NCBI RefSeq assembly: GCF_002056795.1
Contig: NZ_CP020104.1
Location: 3,297,001 to 3,361,000, forward strand
Direction of reading: 5' to 3'
Source of the DNA: Spirosoma aerolatum
GTDB taxonomy: Bacteria; Bacteroidota; Bacteroidia; Cytophagales; Spirosomataceae
DNA: 64,000 nucleotides
Below are positions 53,535-62,410 of the stretch, piece by piece. The notes under the pieces were generated by a model. It did not search any database, had not been told where the DNA came from, and saw only the letters and a program-made list of their open reading frames with translations. Position 1 is the stretch's first letter. Each line of letters opens with the position of its first letter. The translations under genes and the position numbers were made by a program.

Positions 53535-54307
53535 AGCCGTAAAAAACGAATATCGTAATTGATTTTAATGAGTCGATATAGGTAGCGGACAGTGGCAATT
53601 GCCGGATTCTTACTGAAGGTCCAGAATTTACGGCTGATGGTACTGGGCTCCTCCTGACTATTTTTTTGGTAGAATAGCTCCGTAAAATTGTTGTAAAACA
53701 GCCCTTTTCCTTTTTTCTGGATGAAGGCAATACTCATTCGGTACTCCGTTTTGTCGGGGTGAACACCTTCTATATACTTACCAAACTTCTCCAGAAATGA
53801 ACTTCGACGGAGGTGTGGGTGATCGCTATACTCATATAATTTTTTATAGTTCAACGACCAGTTCGGCATAAACATTTCTGAAAAGGCGTTGTTGTAAGGC
53901 TTCAGAAATGGATAGCGGATATAGGCATAAAACCGAATAATATCGAACTGAGGCTCATGGTTAAGAATCGCCAGTGATTCGACTAGCCGATCAGGAAACA
54001 GCGGTGTAGGTTCAAAGTCTTCCTGAACGTATAACGTATAGGGCGTTCGGACCGCTTCCTGTCCTTTATTGATATTGTTGCCCAGCCCTTTATTAACGGG
54101 TGTTGTGATCAATTGAAAACCAAATTTGGCCTGTAGCGTCTTCAGATAAGCCTGATGTTCCGGCTTACTGCCATCATCCGATACGACAATATCCCCAAAG
54201 TGGCAATCAAGTTGGCGGAAGGTTTGTAATAGATTCTCCAGCGACTGACTGCGGTTGTAGTGAGTAACCAGAAGGCTAACATTGGAGAAGTTGTAGTTTT
54301 TTTTCAT
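53531..54307 (-). CDS. Family 2 glycosyltransferase
   Basis: 258 residues, compact GT-A core: VSLLVTHYNRSQSLENLLQ, DIVVSDDGSKPEHQAYL, NKGLGNNINKGQEAV and YTLYVQEDFEPTP, in which the usual DxD is replaced by QED. The C-terminal part is basic and lacks membrane segments. Convergent with the second P450, with stop codons overlapping in TTAA. First gene from the left of the second polysaccharide block. Confidence 0.85.
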   Translation of the reverse strand: MKKNYNFSNVSLLVTHYNRSQSLENLLQTFRQLDCHFGDIVVSDDGSKPEHQAYLKTLQAKFGFQLITTPVNKGLGNNINKGQEAVRTPYTLYVQEDFEPTPLFPDRLVESLAILNHEPQFDIIRFYAYIRYPFLKPYNNAFSEMFMPNWSLNYKKLYEYSDHPHLRRSSFLEKFGKYIEGVHPDKTEYRMSIAFIQKKGKGLFYNNFTELFYQKNSQEEPSTISRKFWTFSKNPAIATVRYLYRLIKINYDIRFLRL

Positions 54308-54349
54308 GGATGTAATGTATGCGGATGTAAGATGCTTAGGAATGGATGT

Positions 54350-55837
54350 TTATCGAATTAATAATACCCAGCCACTTTTGGAAACACGACGTTCTTCGTT
54401 GGTTATGGTTCGTATACTATAGTCGAACGTCCAGGCATAGGAGCCGGTTTCGCAGGGTTGGCTCAAATACGTGCCATCCCAGCTGTGTTCGGGGTCTTTG
54501 CTGGTAAAAATCACGCTGCCCCACCGATCAAATATTCGGAATTGATAGGCCAGAAACGTTCCGGCATGACGAATCTGAAGCTGATCATTCATGGCATCGC
54601 CATTAGGTGTAAACGCATCCGGGATGTAGGTGTCTTCCAGATGGCAGTTTTGAACGACTACGGTAACGGAGTCGCGGTAGGGACAGGCATTTAGTCGTGT
54701 TTCCAGCCAGTAAACGCCTGCATTTGTGATAGTTAGACGCCGATTAGTACTCTGGTCCGACCAAACGAAACGCGCATTTGGGGGCAGGGTATCAGGAACA
54801 CTGAATACAACCGAAGCGCCTTCGCAAAGAATGAATGGCGGGCCCAGGTCGACCGTTGCCACGGGCGTGCCGTCGACAATAAGTACGTTCGATTCGGCTG
54901 AACATTGCGATCGGCCTACGGCAGCCTCGTTGATCGGCTGGGTGTTATGAAGCCGATAGTAAGTACGACCGGCCCGGACCGGGTTGATCGTGTAACTGGC
55001 ATTTCCCGCACCCGGTACGGCGGTCCAGGTTACGTTGTCTCGGCTTTGCTGCCATAAATAGACCGGATTAGGATAGCCAGTGGCCGAGCCGACCTCCAGC
55101 GTTAGGGCACTGTAGGCACAGGCCGTAGTTTGAGTGCCAGTCGTATTGGCAAATTGGATGGAGAGAGCCGGGTGTACAGGGCGAAACCCGATATCGTCGA
55201 TAATCAGATCATTGCCACAGCCGCCAAGTCCCTGATTGACCAGTTTGACAATAATATCACTCTTGTTGGTTTGAATCGCAAACTGCATGGTCAGTTGAAC
55301 CCAGGTTGGTGAGGTCGTGCGTGGAATGGCGGGTTGGACAACTTCCCGGATGAGTGTACCGTCGGTCTGTTCGATCCGCATCACGATAATCGGGTTACGG
55401 AGGCTATAGCCATCGCAGGCGCCTGGTTGCATCACCTTGTTTAAATTCAGGGCCCAGAGCGAAAATTCGTAGGTAACACCTGGACATAAGCCCGTAACGG
55501 CCTGGCTGTAAAATTCACCGGGCTGATAGGAGGCATTAACCACAAACATATTACCCCGCACATCTCCGTCGGTATGATCCTGTGCGACATAATGCCAGGC
55601 TTGTCCGTGACAGCTTCCCGATACTGTATCCATCACATTGTATTCGCCATCTTCAGGACAAGCTATTGGATTGTAGGTGAATTTCGTCTGTCCGTCGGGT
55701 AAAGCCCCTCGTGTACCAGCTCCAAACGTTTCACAAAGGATAGCTCCCTGACTGCATTGCGCCTGGCAACGCAGATCTGTTGCCAGGACCAGCAGCGAAA
55801 GAACTATCCAGCAGAAAACGGACTGGAGCGCAGCCAT
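54350..55837 (-). CDS. Secreted protein with type B T9SS C-terminal domain
   Basis: 495 residues. Signal peptide at 1-26; N-terminal Cys-containing domain very similar to that of the protein at 15405 (GNMFVVNASYQPGEFYSQAV, GGCGNDLIIDDIGF); an Ig-like middle (about 230-310, TYYRLHN); then YIPDAFTPNGDAMND, FDRWGSVIF, SWDGTYLS and the ending GWVLLIR, the CHU_C-type sorting domain. Exported by T9SS and probably held at the cell surface. Location beside glycan genes in both blocks suggests a role with the polysaccharide. Confidence 0.88.
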   Translation of the reverse strand: MAALQSVFCWIVLSLLVLATDLRCQAQCSQGAILCETFGAGTRGALPDGQTKFTYNPIACPEDGEYNVMDTVSGSCHGQAWHYVAQDHTDGDVRGNMFVVNASYQPGEFYSQAVTGLCPGVTYEFSLWALNLNKVMQPGACDGYSLRNPIIVMRIEQTDGTLIREVVQPAIPRTTSPTWVQLTMQFAIQTNKSDIIVKLVNQGLGGCGNDLIIDDIGFRPVHPALSIQFANTTGTQTTACAYSALTLEVGSATGYPNPVYLWQQSRDNVTWTAVPGAGNASYTINPVRAGRTYYRLHNTQPINEAAVGRSQCSAESNVLIVDGTPVATVDLGPPFILCEGASVVFSVPDTLPPNARFVWSDQSTNRRLTITNAGVYWLETRLNACPYRDSVTVVVQNCHLEDTYIPDAFTPNGDAMNDQLQIRHAGTFLAYQFRIFDRWGSVIFTSKDPEHSWDGTYLSQPCETGSYAWTFDYSIRTITNEERRVSKSGWVLLIR

Positions 55838-55851
55838 GAGAGCGTATGAAA

Positions 55852-56712
55852 CTAGTTGTTCGTTGAGGTTTTGGTGTCGTGAGGGGCTTGGGAAACGAAC
55901 ATGCTGCGAAAACGGCGTAGTTCGATTCCGATTTTTAGCCAGACTGTACGTGAGAAACTGCCATCTTTTTCGAGGGTTCGGGTACCTGTCCAGACACGGG
56001 CTTTTCGGGATTTTACCTGTTTAACAGTGCCATAGTTCATCAGATCGAAACACATCCGCCCGTCTTCGCCCCGAATTTTATGCATCACATACCCAACTTT
56101 CAGGGCATACTCACGTACGTAACCCAGGCTGATTCCATAGGCATTCAAATGAGGGCGCTTGAGGTGACGCAGTTCAGCAACCGTGTCTTTCATGGTTTCA
56201 AGCATGGTGAGTTTCCAGCGGGGAAAACCAGGCGATGGGATGAACGAATACCGACCGTACACACAAACGACACCGGGCTGCTGGAGTACTTTCATCAGTT
56301 CATTGGCCCAATCGGGAGGATATAGGCCGTCGGAGTCGGCGGTGAGCAGGTATTTGCCACGGGCTTGCTCCAGACCCATCTGCCGGGCTGGCCCCCAACC
56401 CTGTATTGGCTGAAAGGCGGATCGAATATGCAGGCTGTCGAGCGTTTTCTGGGTATTATCGGTCGAGTTGTTATTCACCACCAGAATCTCCAGGGGAAGG
56501 TTCGTTTTCTGTTTCGCCAGTGAGGCAATACTGCGGAGAATATTGACCTCTTCGTTCCAGGCCGGAACCACGATGCTCACAAGTGGATCGGGTTTTTGAA
56601 TCAGGTCGAGGTCTTTGTTGATCGAATCGAATACCGATTGCGGAATTTCTTCGAACGACTTATACGGAAAATTGAATTGATTGATCCAGTCAGGGGCGTT
56701 TAACAAGTCCAT
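55852..56712 (-). CDS. Family 2 glycosyltransferase, paralogue of the gene at 24912
   Basis: 286 residues with VSIVVPAWNEEVNILRSIA, ILVVNNNSTDNTQKTLD, LLTADSDGLYPPDW (DxD-type site), YGRYSFIPSPGFPRWK and RGEDGRMCFDLM. It matches the protein at 24912-25769 along its whole length, including the ending HDTKTS. Likely adds the same kind of sugar in a different repeat unit. The stop is 14 bp from the start of the T9SS cargo gene, so they are co-transcribed. Confidence 0.9.
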   Translation of the reverse strand: MDLLNAPDWINQFNFPYKSFEEIPQSVFDSINKDLDLIQKPDPLVSIVVPAWNEEVNILRSIASLAKQKTNLPLEILVVNNNSTDNTQKTLDSLHIRSAFQPIQGWGPARQMGLEQARGKYLLTADSDGLYPPDWANELMKVLQQPGVVCVYGRYSFIPSPGFPRWKLTMLETMKDTVAELRHLKRPHLNAYGISLGYVREYALKVGYVMHKIRGEDGRMCFDLMNYGTVKQVKSRKARVWTGTRTLEKDGSFSRTVWLKIGIELRRFRSMFVSQAPHDTKTSTNN

Positions 56713-56763
56713 AAAATAAAGCAGTTAGGTATGTCAACAGAGGATATTTTTCAGACGCTTACA

Positions 56764-57846
56764 TCATCCAACTGAGGTAGGCTGAGGAACTGATCTGGGC
56801 GTTCGATTCGGTGGTGCTGATTGCAGAATCAGTTCGACATACCGATAGGTAAACAACGACAACAGGTGAACACCGATCAGGCAGAGGAGCACATACAACC
56901 ATTCGCCCAGCGAAGTAGCGGGCACTTTAATGACCCGGAAAATGATCAGGTCCAATACGTTCAGAACAACCATATGGTTGAGGTAGTACGAATACGAAAG
57001 CCTACCAAGAAACTCGAGCCGATCATTTGCCAGTATCGTCGATACAATACCTTTTTCCTGAGAAAATACCAGAATGACCAGGGCAAACAGGAAAGGCATC
57101 ATCCAGCTCTCCGCATGATGAAAACTACTGACAGCCAATAGAGTACCTCCCAGCAGAAGAATTTCGACCACCGAGAAAACCCATCGGGCACCTGCCGATT
57201 GCCAGTGACGACTCAGTCGATACGTGAGCATTCCGATCAGGAAACTATAAAAGCAGCGGACGAATCCGTAGTCGTAATTGTAAATGATATTGCCCTGATG
57301 GCGAACAATAAACCAGGCAATCGGACCAAAACAAAGGGTACACATGACCCACAGATTCTTGCGAAAAACAACCAGGCACAACGCCCAAAGGAGGTAGGTG
57401 TAAAACTCAACACTGATACTCCAGCTTGGCCCGTTCCAGGTTGTCGTGTCAAACAGATTCAGCGATTGGATCAGGGTGAGGTTGGCCAGGAACGAAGGAA
57501 GCGATTTGTCGGGGCCAAAAACCGGGTTCGATAACCTGACTACATACCGATCGACACCGAAGCGGAAAAGCTCGAACAGCAGAACCAGTAGCAGTGTGAA
57601 CAGATGAAGTGGATAGAGCCGTTTGAACCGTTTGATGGCAAACGGTTTTATGCTCGACAGGTCCGTAATTTTGGCATAGTTGCTATGCGTCATCACAAAG
57701 CCTGACAGTACAAAAAAGAAATCGACGAATAGATCGCTTTTGGCAACAAAGTCATTGCCTTTCAGGATGGAGAGGTGTTGTAGATGGAAAAAAATGACCA
57801 TGATGGCAGCCATTCCCCGAAATGTATCAACCGCTCGAAACCGCAT
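56764..57846 (-). CDS. Acyltransferase 3 family membrane protein (OafA-like)
   Basis: 360 residues from ATG 57846 (a TTG nine bases upstream is possible). RAVDTFRGMAAIMVIFFHLQ carries the family's start and key His; FFVLSGFVMTHSN, GPSWSISVEFYTYLLWAL and YSYYLNHMVVLNV follow, with about ten membrane segments. Such enzymes add acetyl or other acyl groups to sugars of exported glycans. No SGNH extension. It probably decorates the polysaccharide made by this block. Confidence 0.92.
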   Translation of the reverse strand: MRFRAVDTFRGMAAIMVIFFHLQHLSILKGNDFVAKSDLFVDFFFVLSGFVMTHSNYAKITDLSSIKPFAIKRFKRLYPLHLFTLLLVLLFELFRFGVDRYVVRLSNPVFGPDKSLPSFLANLTLIQSLNLFDTTTWNGPSWSISVEFYTYLLWALCLVVFRKNLWVMCTLCFGPIAWFIVRHQGNIIYNYDYGFVRCFYSFLIGMLTYRLSRHWQSAGARWVFSVVEILLLGGTLLAVSSFHHAESWMMPFLFALVILVFSQEKGIVSTILANDRLEFLGRLSYSYYLNHMVVLNVLDLIIFRVIKVPATSLGEWLYVLLCLIGVHLLSLFTYRYVELILQSAPPNRTPRSVPQPTSVG

Positions 57847-57871
57847 GCTGCGCAACGTTTAGAATGTATAA

Positions 57872-58966
57872 TTAGGCCAATGATTTATAGACATCGAGTG
57901 TAGCGTCGATGGATTTTTTCAGGGGAAAATCGGCCAGCCGCTTCATTCCCCGTTCCACTAATTCCGCCCGTAACGCATGATCGGCTAATGTGCTGGATAG
58001 CTTGCTGGTCAGGTCGTCCTGGTCGGTCGCTTTAAAAAAGACAGCAGCATCGGCTGCCACTTCCCGAAAACATTCTGTATCACTCAACAGGATGGGGCAG
58101 CGTGCTTTATAGGCTTCCAGAATGGGTAGGCCAAATCCTTCGTAAAGAGAAGGGTACACAAACAGTTGAGCGTTCTTATAGAGTGAATTGAGCTGCTCGT
58201 CGGTTGCGTTGATATGGCGTACCCGATCCGTGAGCCCCAGCCGTTTCAGAAACTCTTCGTCGGCTATTTCAACTCGCCCTCCCCCTGTCAGGATTACCTG
58301 TAAGGTTGGGTCGCTGAGTAACAGTGGTTTAATGGCGTTCATGAACAGATAAAAGTTCTTATAGCCGCTTCGGTCACCCACGAAAAGTACATAGCGCTCA
58401 GGTAGATTGGCAATGGGGGCAAATTGCAGGGGTGTATCGATATCGATGCCGTGATAAATGACGGATACCTTGGCCGGGTCGACCTTAAAAAAATGAAGCA
58501 GGTCGTTACGAGTTGTGTTCGAGATGGCAATAATGGCATCGGCCCGTTCAATATTCAGTCGTTTCTGGTACGTCAGTGGATCTTTGGCCCAGAAATATTC
58601 TGGCAGTCGCTCGTACGTAAGGTCATGAATGGTAACGACCAGTGGCTTTTTGAGTTGTTTAAAAAAGTAAGGGTCGTAGTAGGTGGGATGAAAAACGTCG
58701 AATTCCGATTTACTCAGTAGTCGTTCACAGTAATACTGATTCAGCATATAGTCGGCTTTCTCGCTTCGGCTTAAAATTTTATCGCTTAGGCTGCCTTTCA
58801 AGGCCAGGGGTTCATCTTTTATGTAGTGATTTTTAGCGTGCAGAACCCCGAGCTGATACGTTATCGAATCGCTTTGTTTGATGCCCTCGATAATGTTGGC
58901 GAAGTACCGGCTGATTCCGCCATATTTCTGGGTGGTGAACTTCTGGTGATCTATAAAAACTTTCAT
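57872..58966 (-). CDS. Family 4 glycosyltransferase
   Basis: 364 residues: FTTQKYGGISRYFANI at the donor-independent N-terminus, AIIAISNTTRNDLLHFF, ERYVLFVGDRSGYKNFYLF, and the C-terminal FVYPSLYEGFGLPILEAYKA with E-x7-E. Closely follows the pattern of mannosyl- or glucosyltransferases in capsule clusters. Gap to the next gene downstream is 25 bp. Confidence 0.92.
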   Translation of the reverse strand: MKVFIDHQKFTTQKYGGISRYFANIIEGIKQSDSITYQLGVLHAKNHYIKDEPLALKGSLSDKILSRSEKADYMLNQYYCERLLSKSEFDVFHPTYYDPYFFKQLKKPLVVTIHDLTYERLPEYFWAKDPLTYQKRLNIERADAIIAISNTTRNDLLHFFKVDPAKVSVIYHGIDIDTPLQFAPIANLPERYVLFVGDRSGYKNFYLFMNAIKPLLLSDPTLQVILTGGGRVEIADEEFLKRLGLTDRVRHINATDEQLNSLYKNAQLFVYPSLYEGFGLPILEAYKARCPILLSDTECFREVAADAAVFFKATDQDDLTSKLSSTLADHALRAELVERGMKRLADFPLKKSIDATLDVYKSLA

Positions 58967-59000
58967 CGTAGTCTTGGGAGGTTGTTAGTGGTTGACTGGC

Positions 59001-59873
59001 TCAAAGGGAAACCCAGGCTGGCGGAAGCAGGTCTTTGGTGTTCCAGGTGGGTTGGTTTTTGTACCAGTGTTTGGGGGTAATCACCAACTTATCAGGATCT
59101 GGATTGAGCCAGGCTCCCCACCAACTGAATGAACTGTTGGCTATGATGTGATGGCGACATTTGCTCATTAGGACCAGATCGGCCACGTCGCCACTCGGCC
59201 CGGTATTGGTCACGAAGACGCTATCGGTTGGTAAGGGCAGGTTCTCCCTGGCCCAGTCTTTATCGTCGCTAAAGACGTAGAAATGTGGATTTTTGATTTC
59301 CTTCGTCAGATGACGAATGGCCGTTTTATAGTAGTCGAGCCCAACAAAGCCGAACGTTTTGCTGAACTCGGGATGGTTAACGTAATCGCCCCGCCGGACA
59401 TGAACGGATACCGGAACGGACGTTCCCTGAATCTGTTGCTGGTAGCCGTCAAATTCAGCGCTGGGGGCTTTGCTCAATTGTAATTCACGACGAATACTGT
59501 CTGCATAATCCCGGAAGTAGCACTCCGACTGCCAGAACCCTTCCATGATAACACATCCGGCATGGGCCTGTAAAATGGCTGGATCGAAATGAAACTGCTT
59601 CTCCTTCAAAAACAGAAAAAAGGGTCGTAACGTACGGTTGGGGAACAGCTTCGTCGACTTCGATACATATTCGACGGGCGATTCCTGAAGGATACGGTAG
59701 GGAACCGAAAAGAAACCCAGCTTGAACGACCGCGACGTATCGTCTGGGTACTCATACAAATAGTAGCTCAGATCGACGTAAAACGACGTTTTATTTCTCA
59801 GCGAAAGGCTACGGGCAGCCGCATACTGAAAAAGCTGATTACCAAGGCCACTAGTTACTCTGCTGATAACCAT
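59001..59873 (-). CDS. GT11 alpha-1,2-fucosyltransferase-like
   Basis: 290 residues. GLGNQLFQYAAARSLS at the start and VHVRRGDYVNH (HxRRGDY motif) are signatures of GT11 enzymes; FYVFSDDKDWARENL and SFSWWGAWLNPDPDK complete the pattern. It uses GDP-fucose and adds it to galactose or similar residues, implying a fucosylated glycan; no GDP-fucose synthesis genes are in the window. Followed by a 116-bp gap before the next gene upstream. Confidence 0.92.
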   Translation of the reverse strand: MVISRVTSGLGNQLFQYAAARSLSLRNKTSFYVDLSYYLYEYPDDTSRSFKLGFFSVPYRILQESPVEYVSKSTKLFPNRTLRPFFLFLKEKQFHFDPAILQAHAGCVIMEGFWQSECYFRDYADSIRRELQLSKAPSAEFDGYQQQIQGTSVPVSVHVRRGDYVNHPEFSKTFGFVGLDYYKTAIRHLTKEIKNPHFYVFSDDKDWARENLPLPTDSVFVTNTGPSGDVADLVLMSKCRHHIIANSSFSWWGAWLNPDPDKLVITPKHWYKNQPTWNTKDLLPPAWVSL

Positions 59874-59989
59874 TGTTTTGCGTGCATTTAGTTAAACGAA
59901 GGAACGGTGGTTAAAAAGAACTCACGCACGTCATTTCACTCCTCTACCAAAAGCAGGAGAGGGTAATGTGCGGTATTATGCCTAATAAA

Positions 59990-60946
59990 TCAGTAATGCG
60001 TGCTCAAATGGGTCAAAAGCTCCTCCCGGTCGCGGGCGTGCAGAATGGTTGCACCCGATAACTTCGGAAACAGTGTTTTGTATTCCTGAAAAGCATGCTC
60101 ATGACCCCAATTTGGATTCGACAGAATGATGTTGGTTCCGCCAAAACAACTGGCTAATGCGGCTGTACCCCCATGCATCGAAATGAAGTGGTTACAGTTG
60201 GCATAGATCATGAGTTGCAGATGGTTATAGTTGTTCACGACCGCTGGGTGGTATTTGGCAAACAAATCATCCATCAGCAGTACATTCGGGTGGTTTTCCC
60301 GCAACCAGCTATGCTCGTTGAGCGACATCGTTTCGCTATTGTCGCCAACGATCTGGGTTGGAAGCGGTCGGTTGTAAATGATCTGGTATTTCGCCCCGTA
60401 GGTCTTGATGATCCGGTCGAGGGTGGGAATGTCCAGGTAGTTGATGGGGGGCTGGTCCCACTCAATATTGTATTTATTAGCGATAACCAGAATCGGTTTA
60501 TCGAACACAAAAATGTCGTTCCGGTAATGCGTCTTGTACGGCACCTGTACCCATTTCCGAAAACTGTAGGTATAGCTGTGCGTCATGTTCGGAACGTCGT
60601 AATGGGCATACGATTCCGTCCAGATTCGTTTCGTAAATCGTTCTTCGTGATCAGGGCTGAAAAAATAAAACTCCTTCGTATTGCTGGCAGAAATGGTCTT
60701 TTTCAGGGTTCCATTCAGGTGGTGCCAATACGCAAAGGGGAGTACATAGCGGATTTCCTGGTCGAATTCGCCCTGATAGCTAATGACCTTGTATTGCTTT
60801 TTGAGGGCATAATCCCGGATGGCATAACGGCCCTGAACCAGTTTGCAGTAGTAATTATCCCGTACAAAATACCGCAGGTCTTTTCGGAGCTTCGGGTATC
60901 GCAGCCAGGCAACTACATACAATGATTTTAAAATAAGCCGTTCCAT
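59990..60946 (-). CDS. Putative GT-B-like glycosyltransferase of unknown family
   Basis: 318 residues, soluble and basic at the N-terminus. I do not recognise a specific family. Visible features: many aromatic residues, ILVIANKYNIEWDQPP in the middle, YQIIYNRPLP, then NHFISMHGGTAALASCFGGT and NIILSNPNWGHEH, a Gly-rich loop like the nucleotide-binding site in GT-B enzymes. It sits between the flippase and the fucosyltransferase, so a sugar-transfer role in this block is likely but not shown. Confidence 0.65.
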   Translation of the reverse strand: MERLILKSLYVVAWLRYPKLRKDLRYFVRDNYYCKLVQGRYAIRDYALKKQYKVISYQGEFDQEIRYVLPFAYWHHLNGTLKKTISASNTKEFYFFSPDHEERFTKRIWTESYAHYDVPNMTHSYTYSFRKWVQVPYKTHYRNDIFVFDKPILVIANKYNIEWDQPPINYLDIPTLDRIIKTYGAKYQIIYNRPLPTQIVGDNSETMSLNEHSWLRENHPNVLLMDDLFAKYHPAVVNNYNHLQLMIYANCNHFISMHGGTAALASCFGGTNIILSNPNWGHEHAFQEYKTLFPKLSGATILHARDREELLTHLSTHY

Positions 60947-60968
60947 AGGGTTAGAGTCAAGTTTCGGT

Positions 60969-62405
60969 TTACGCAGCTTTTCCCAGCGATTTTAATTCGG
61001 CGAGTGGGAATTTGAAGCGTAGGGTAAGGCCAATATAAATCAGGGCACCTATCCCAATCTGTACGATGGTATGAGGCACACTTATTGAATCAAAAAATGA
61101 TTTGTAAAGCGTAATAGCGCCTACCATCAGTAGGCAAAATCCAACAGGCTTGGCAATGCCCTGTGCAAATTCTTTTAAAAATGGCCCAATCAGCGAATGC
61201 ACAATTCGGAAATTGAGCAGCATGTTGGCCAGTGTGGCCAGCATAAAGGCAACCGCAATTCCTACGACGCCCCCGTATTGCGCGAGCACATATACGAGCG
61301 GGATTTTGATGAACAACGTGGCCACGTTGAGCTGGAAGAGCAGTTTGGGTTTCCCTTTTGAAAAGGCGAGGGTAAACAGCGGATTGCTCAGGAATGTGAA
61401 AATGCTGACAAAGACAAAAATGCGAATCAATAGAATCGTAGGTTCCCAGCCCGGTCCATAAAACAACGGGACCACGCTGTCGGCGGTAATAAACAGGCCG
61501 GCCAGCAAGGGTAGGTTGACGTAGCTGAGCAGATCCAGAATCGTCAGATAGGATTTTTTTAACTCATCGGTGTCACCTTTTAACCGGGCCAGAATTGGGT
61601 ACGCCACCTGAAGTACGATTGGATTGAGTCGGGCAATCGGAAAAACCGCCAATTGAGAGGCCAGGGTGTAATACCCAAGTGGCTTCACGCCCAGCAAACC
61701 ACCTACCAGAATATTATCCGAATTAGCCTGGATGAAGCCAACGATGCCATCGCCCACATTATAGAGTCCGAACCGTAGGTGGTCTTTGATGAGGGCCAGG
61801 TTAAAGGTGAGGGTGGGCCTGAAATACTTACTTCCAAAAATCATCTGAAGCGCCGATTTGGCCGTTTGCTGCGCCAGTTGCCCGTAAATCAGCGCCAGTT
61901 CTGCAAACCCGTTGTAGGCCAGCAGGATGGTTGTGGCGGTGCCTACGATCGTACCCGTCATATCGATGGTGGCAACGGCTTTGAACCGTAACTCTTTCTG
62001 AAGCAGGAACAGATAAATCTGACCCACGTATACAATAATAAAGTACAGCGACGATAGCTTGATGACAGCTTCCAGACGCGGCTCTTTGTAATAAGCAGCT
62101 ACCAACGGCCAGCTAAAAAATACGACGACACCAATGACCAGTCCTAGGATTAGATTCAGCAGGTAAATGGTGGACAGTACCTGCTGATCATCTTCCTGTT
62201 TATAAATGATCGAATTGGAAAAGCCCAGATTGGCAAAAATGTTAAAAAACGCAATCAGAAGGGTGCTGACGCTGACAATACCAAATACCGACGGCTCCAA
62301 TAGCCGCGCCAGCACGGCCACCTGCCCAAATTGAAACAGAGTCGACAAAGCCGTGGAAATGCTCATCCACTTACCACCACTAATAGCCTGCTGCTTATGA
62401 CTCAT
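60969..62405 (-). CDS. Polysaccharide flippase, paralogue of the gene at 13785
   Basis: 478 residues with 12-14 membrane segments. GGKWMSISTALSTLFQFGQV, VLARLLEPSVFGIVSV and LRFGLYNVGDGIVGFIQANS match the protein at 13785-15224 along the full length. It should flip lipid-linked repeat units of the second polysaccharide. It starts 5 bp after the chain-length protein gene, so the two are co-transcribed. Confidence 0.92.
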   Translation of the reverse strand: MSHKQQAISGGKWMSISTALSTLFQFGQVAVLARLLEPSVFGIVSVSTLLIAFFNIFANLGFSNSIIYKQEDDQQVLSTIYLLNLILGLVIGVVVFFSWPLVAAYYKEPRLEAVIKLSSLYFIIVYVGQIYLFLLQKELRFKAVATIDMTGTIVGTATTILLAYNGFAELALIYGQLAQQTAKSALQMIFGSKYFRPTLTFNLALIKDHLRFGLYNVGDGIVGFIQANSDNILVGGLLGVKPLGYYTLASQLAVFPIARLNPIVLQVAYPILARLKGDTDELKKSYLTILDLLSYVNLPLLAGLFITADSVVPLFYGPGWEPTILLIRIFVFVSIFTFLSNPLFTLAFSKGKPKLLFQLNVATLFIKIPLVYVLAQYGGVVGIAVAFMLATLANMLLNFRIVHSLIGPFLKEFAQGIAKPVGFCLLMVGAITLYKSFFDSISVPHTIVQIGIGALIYIGLTLRFKFPLAELKSLGKAA

Positions 62406-62410
62406 GTCGC

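Noticed and set aside
60173..60925. Plus-strand 250-residue open frame
   Set aside because: It mirrors the minus-strand transferase-like gene at 59990-60946, has low-complexity Val/Ile-rich composition and no recognisable motif; the minus-strand protein has a credible Gly-rich site and operon position.
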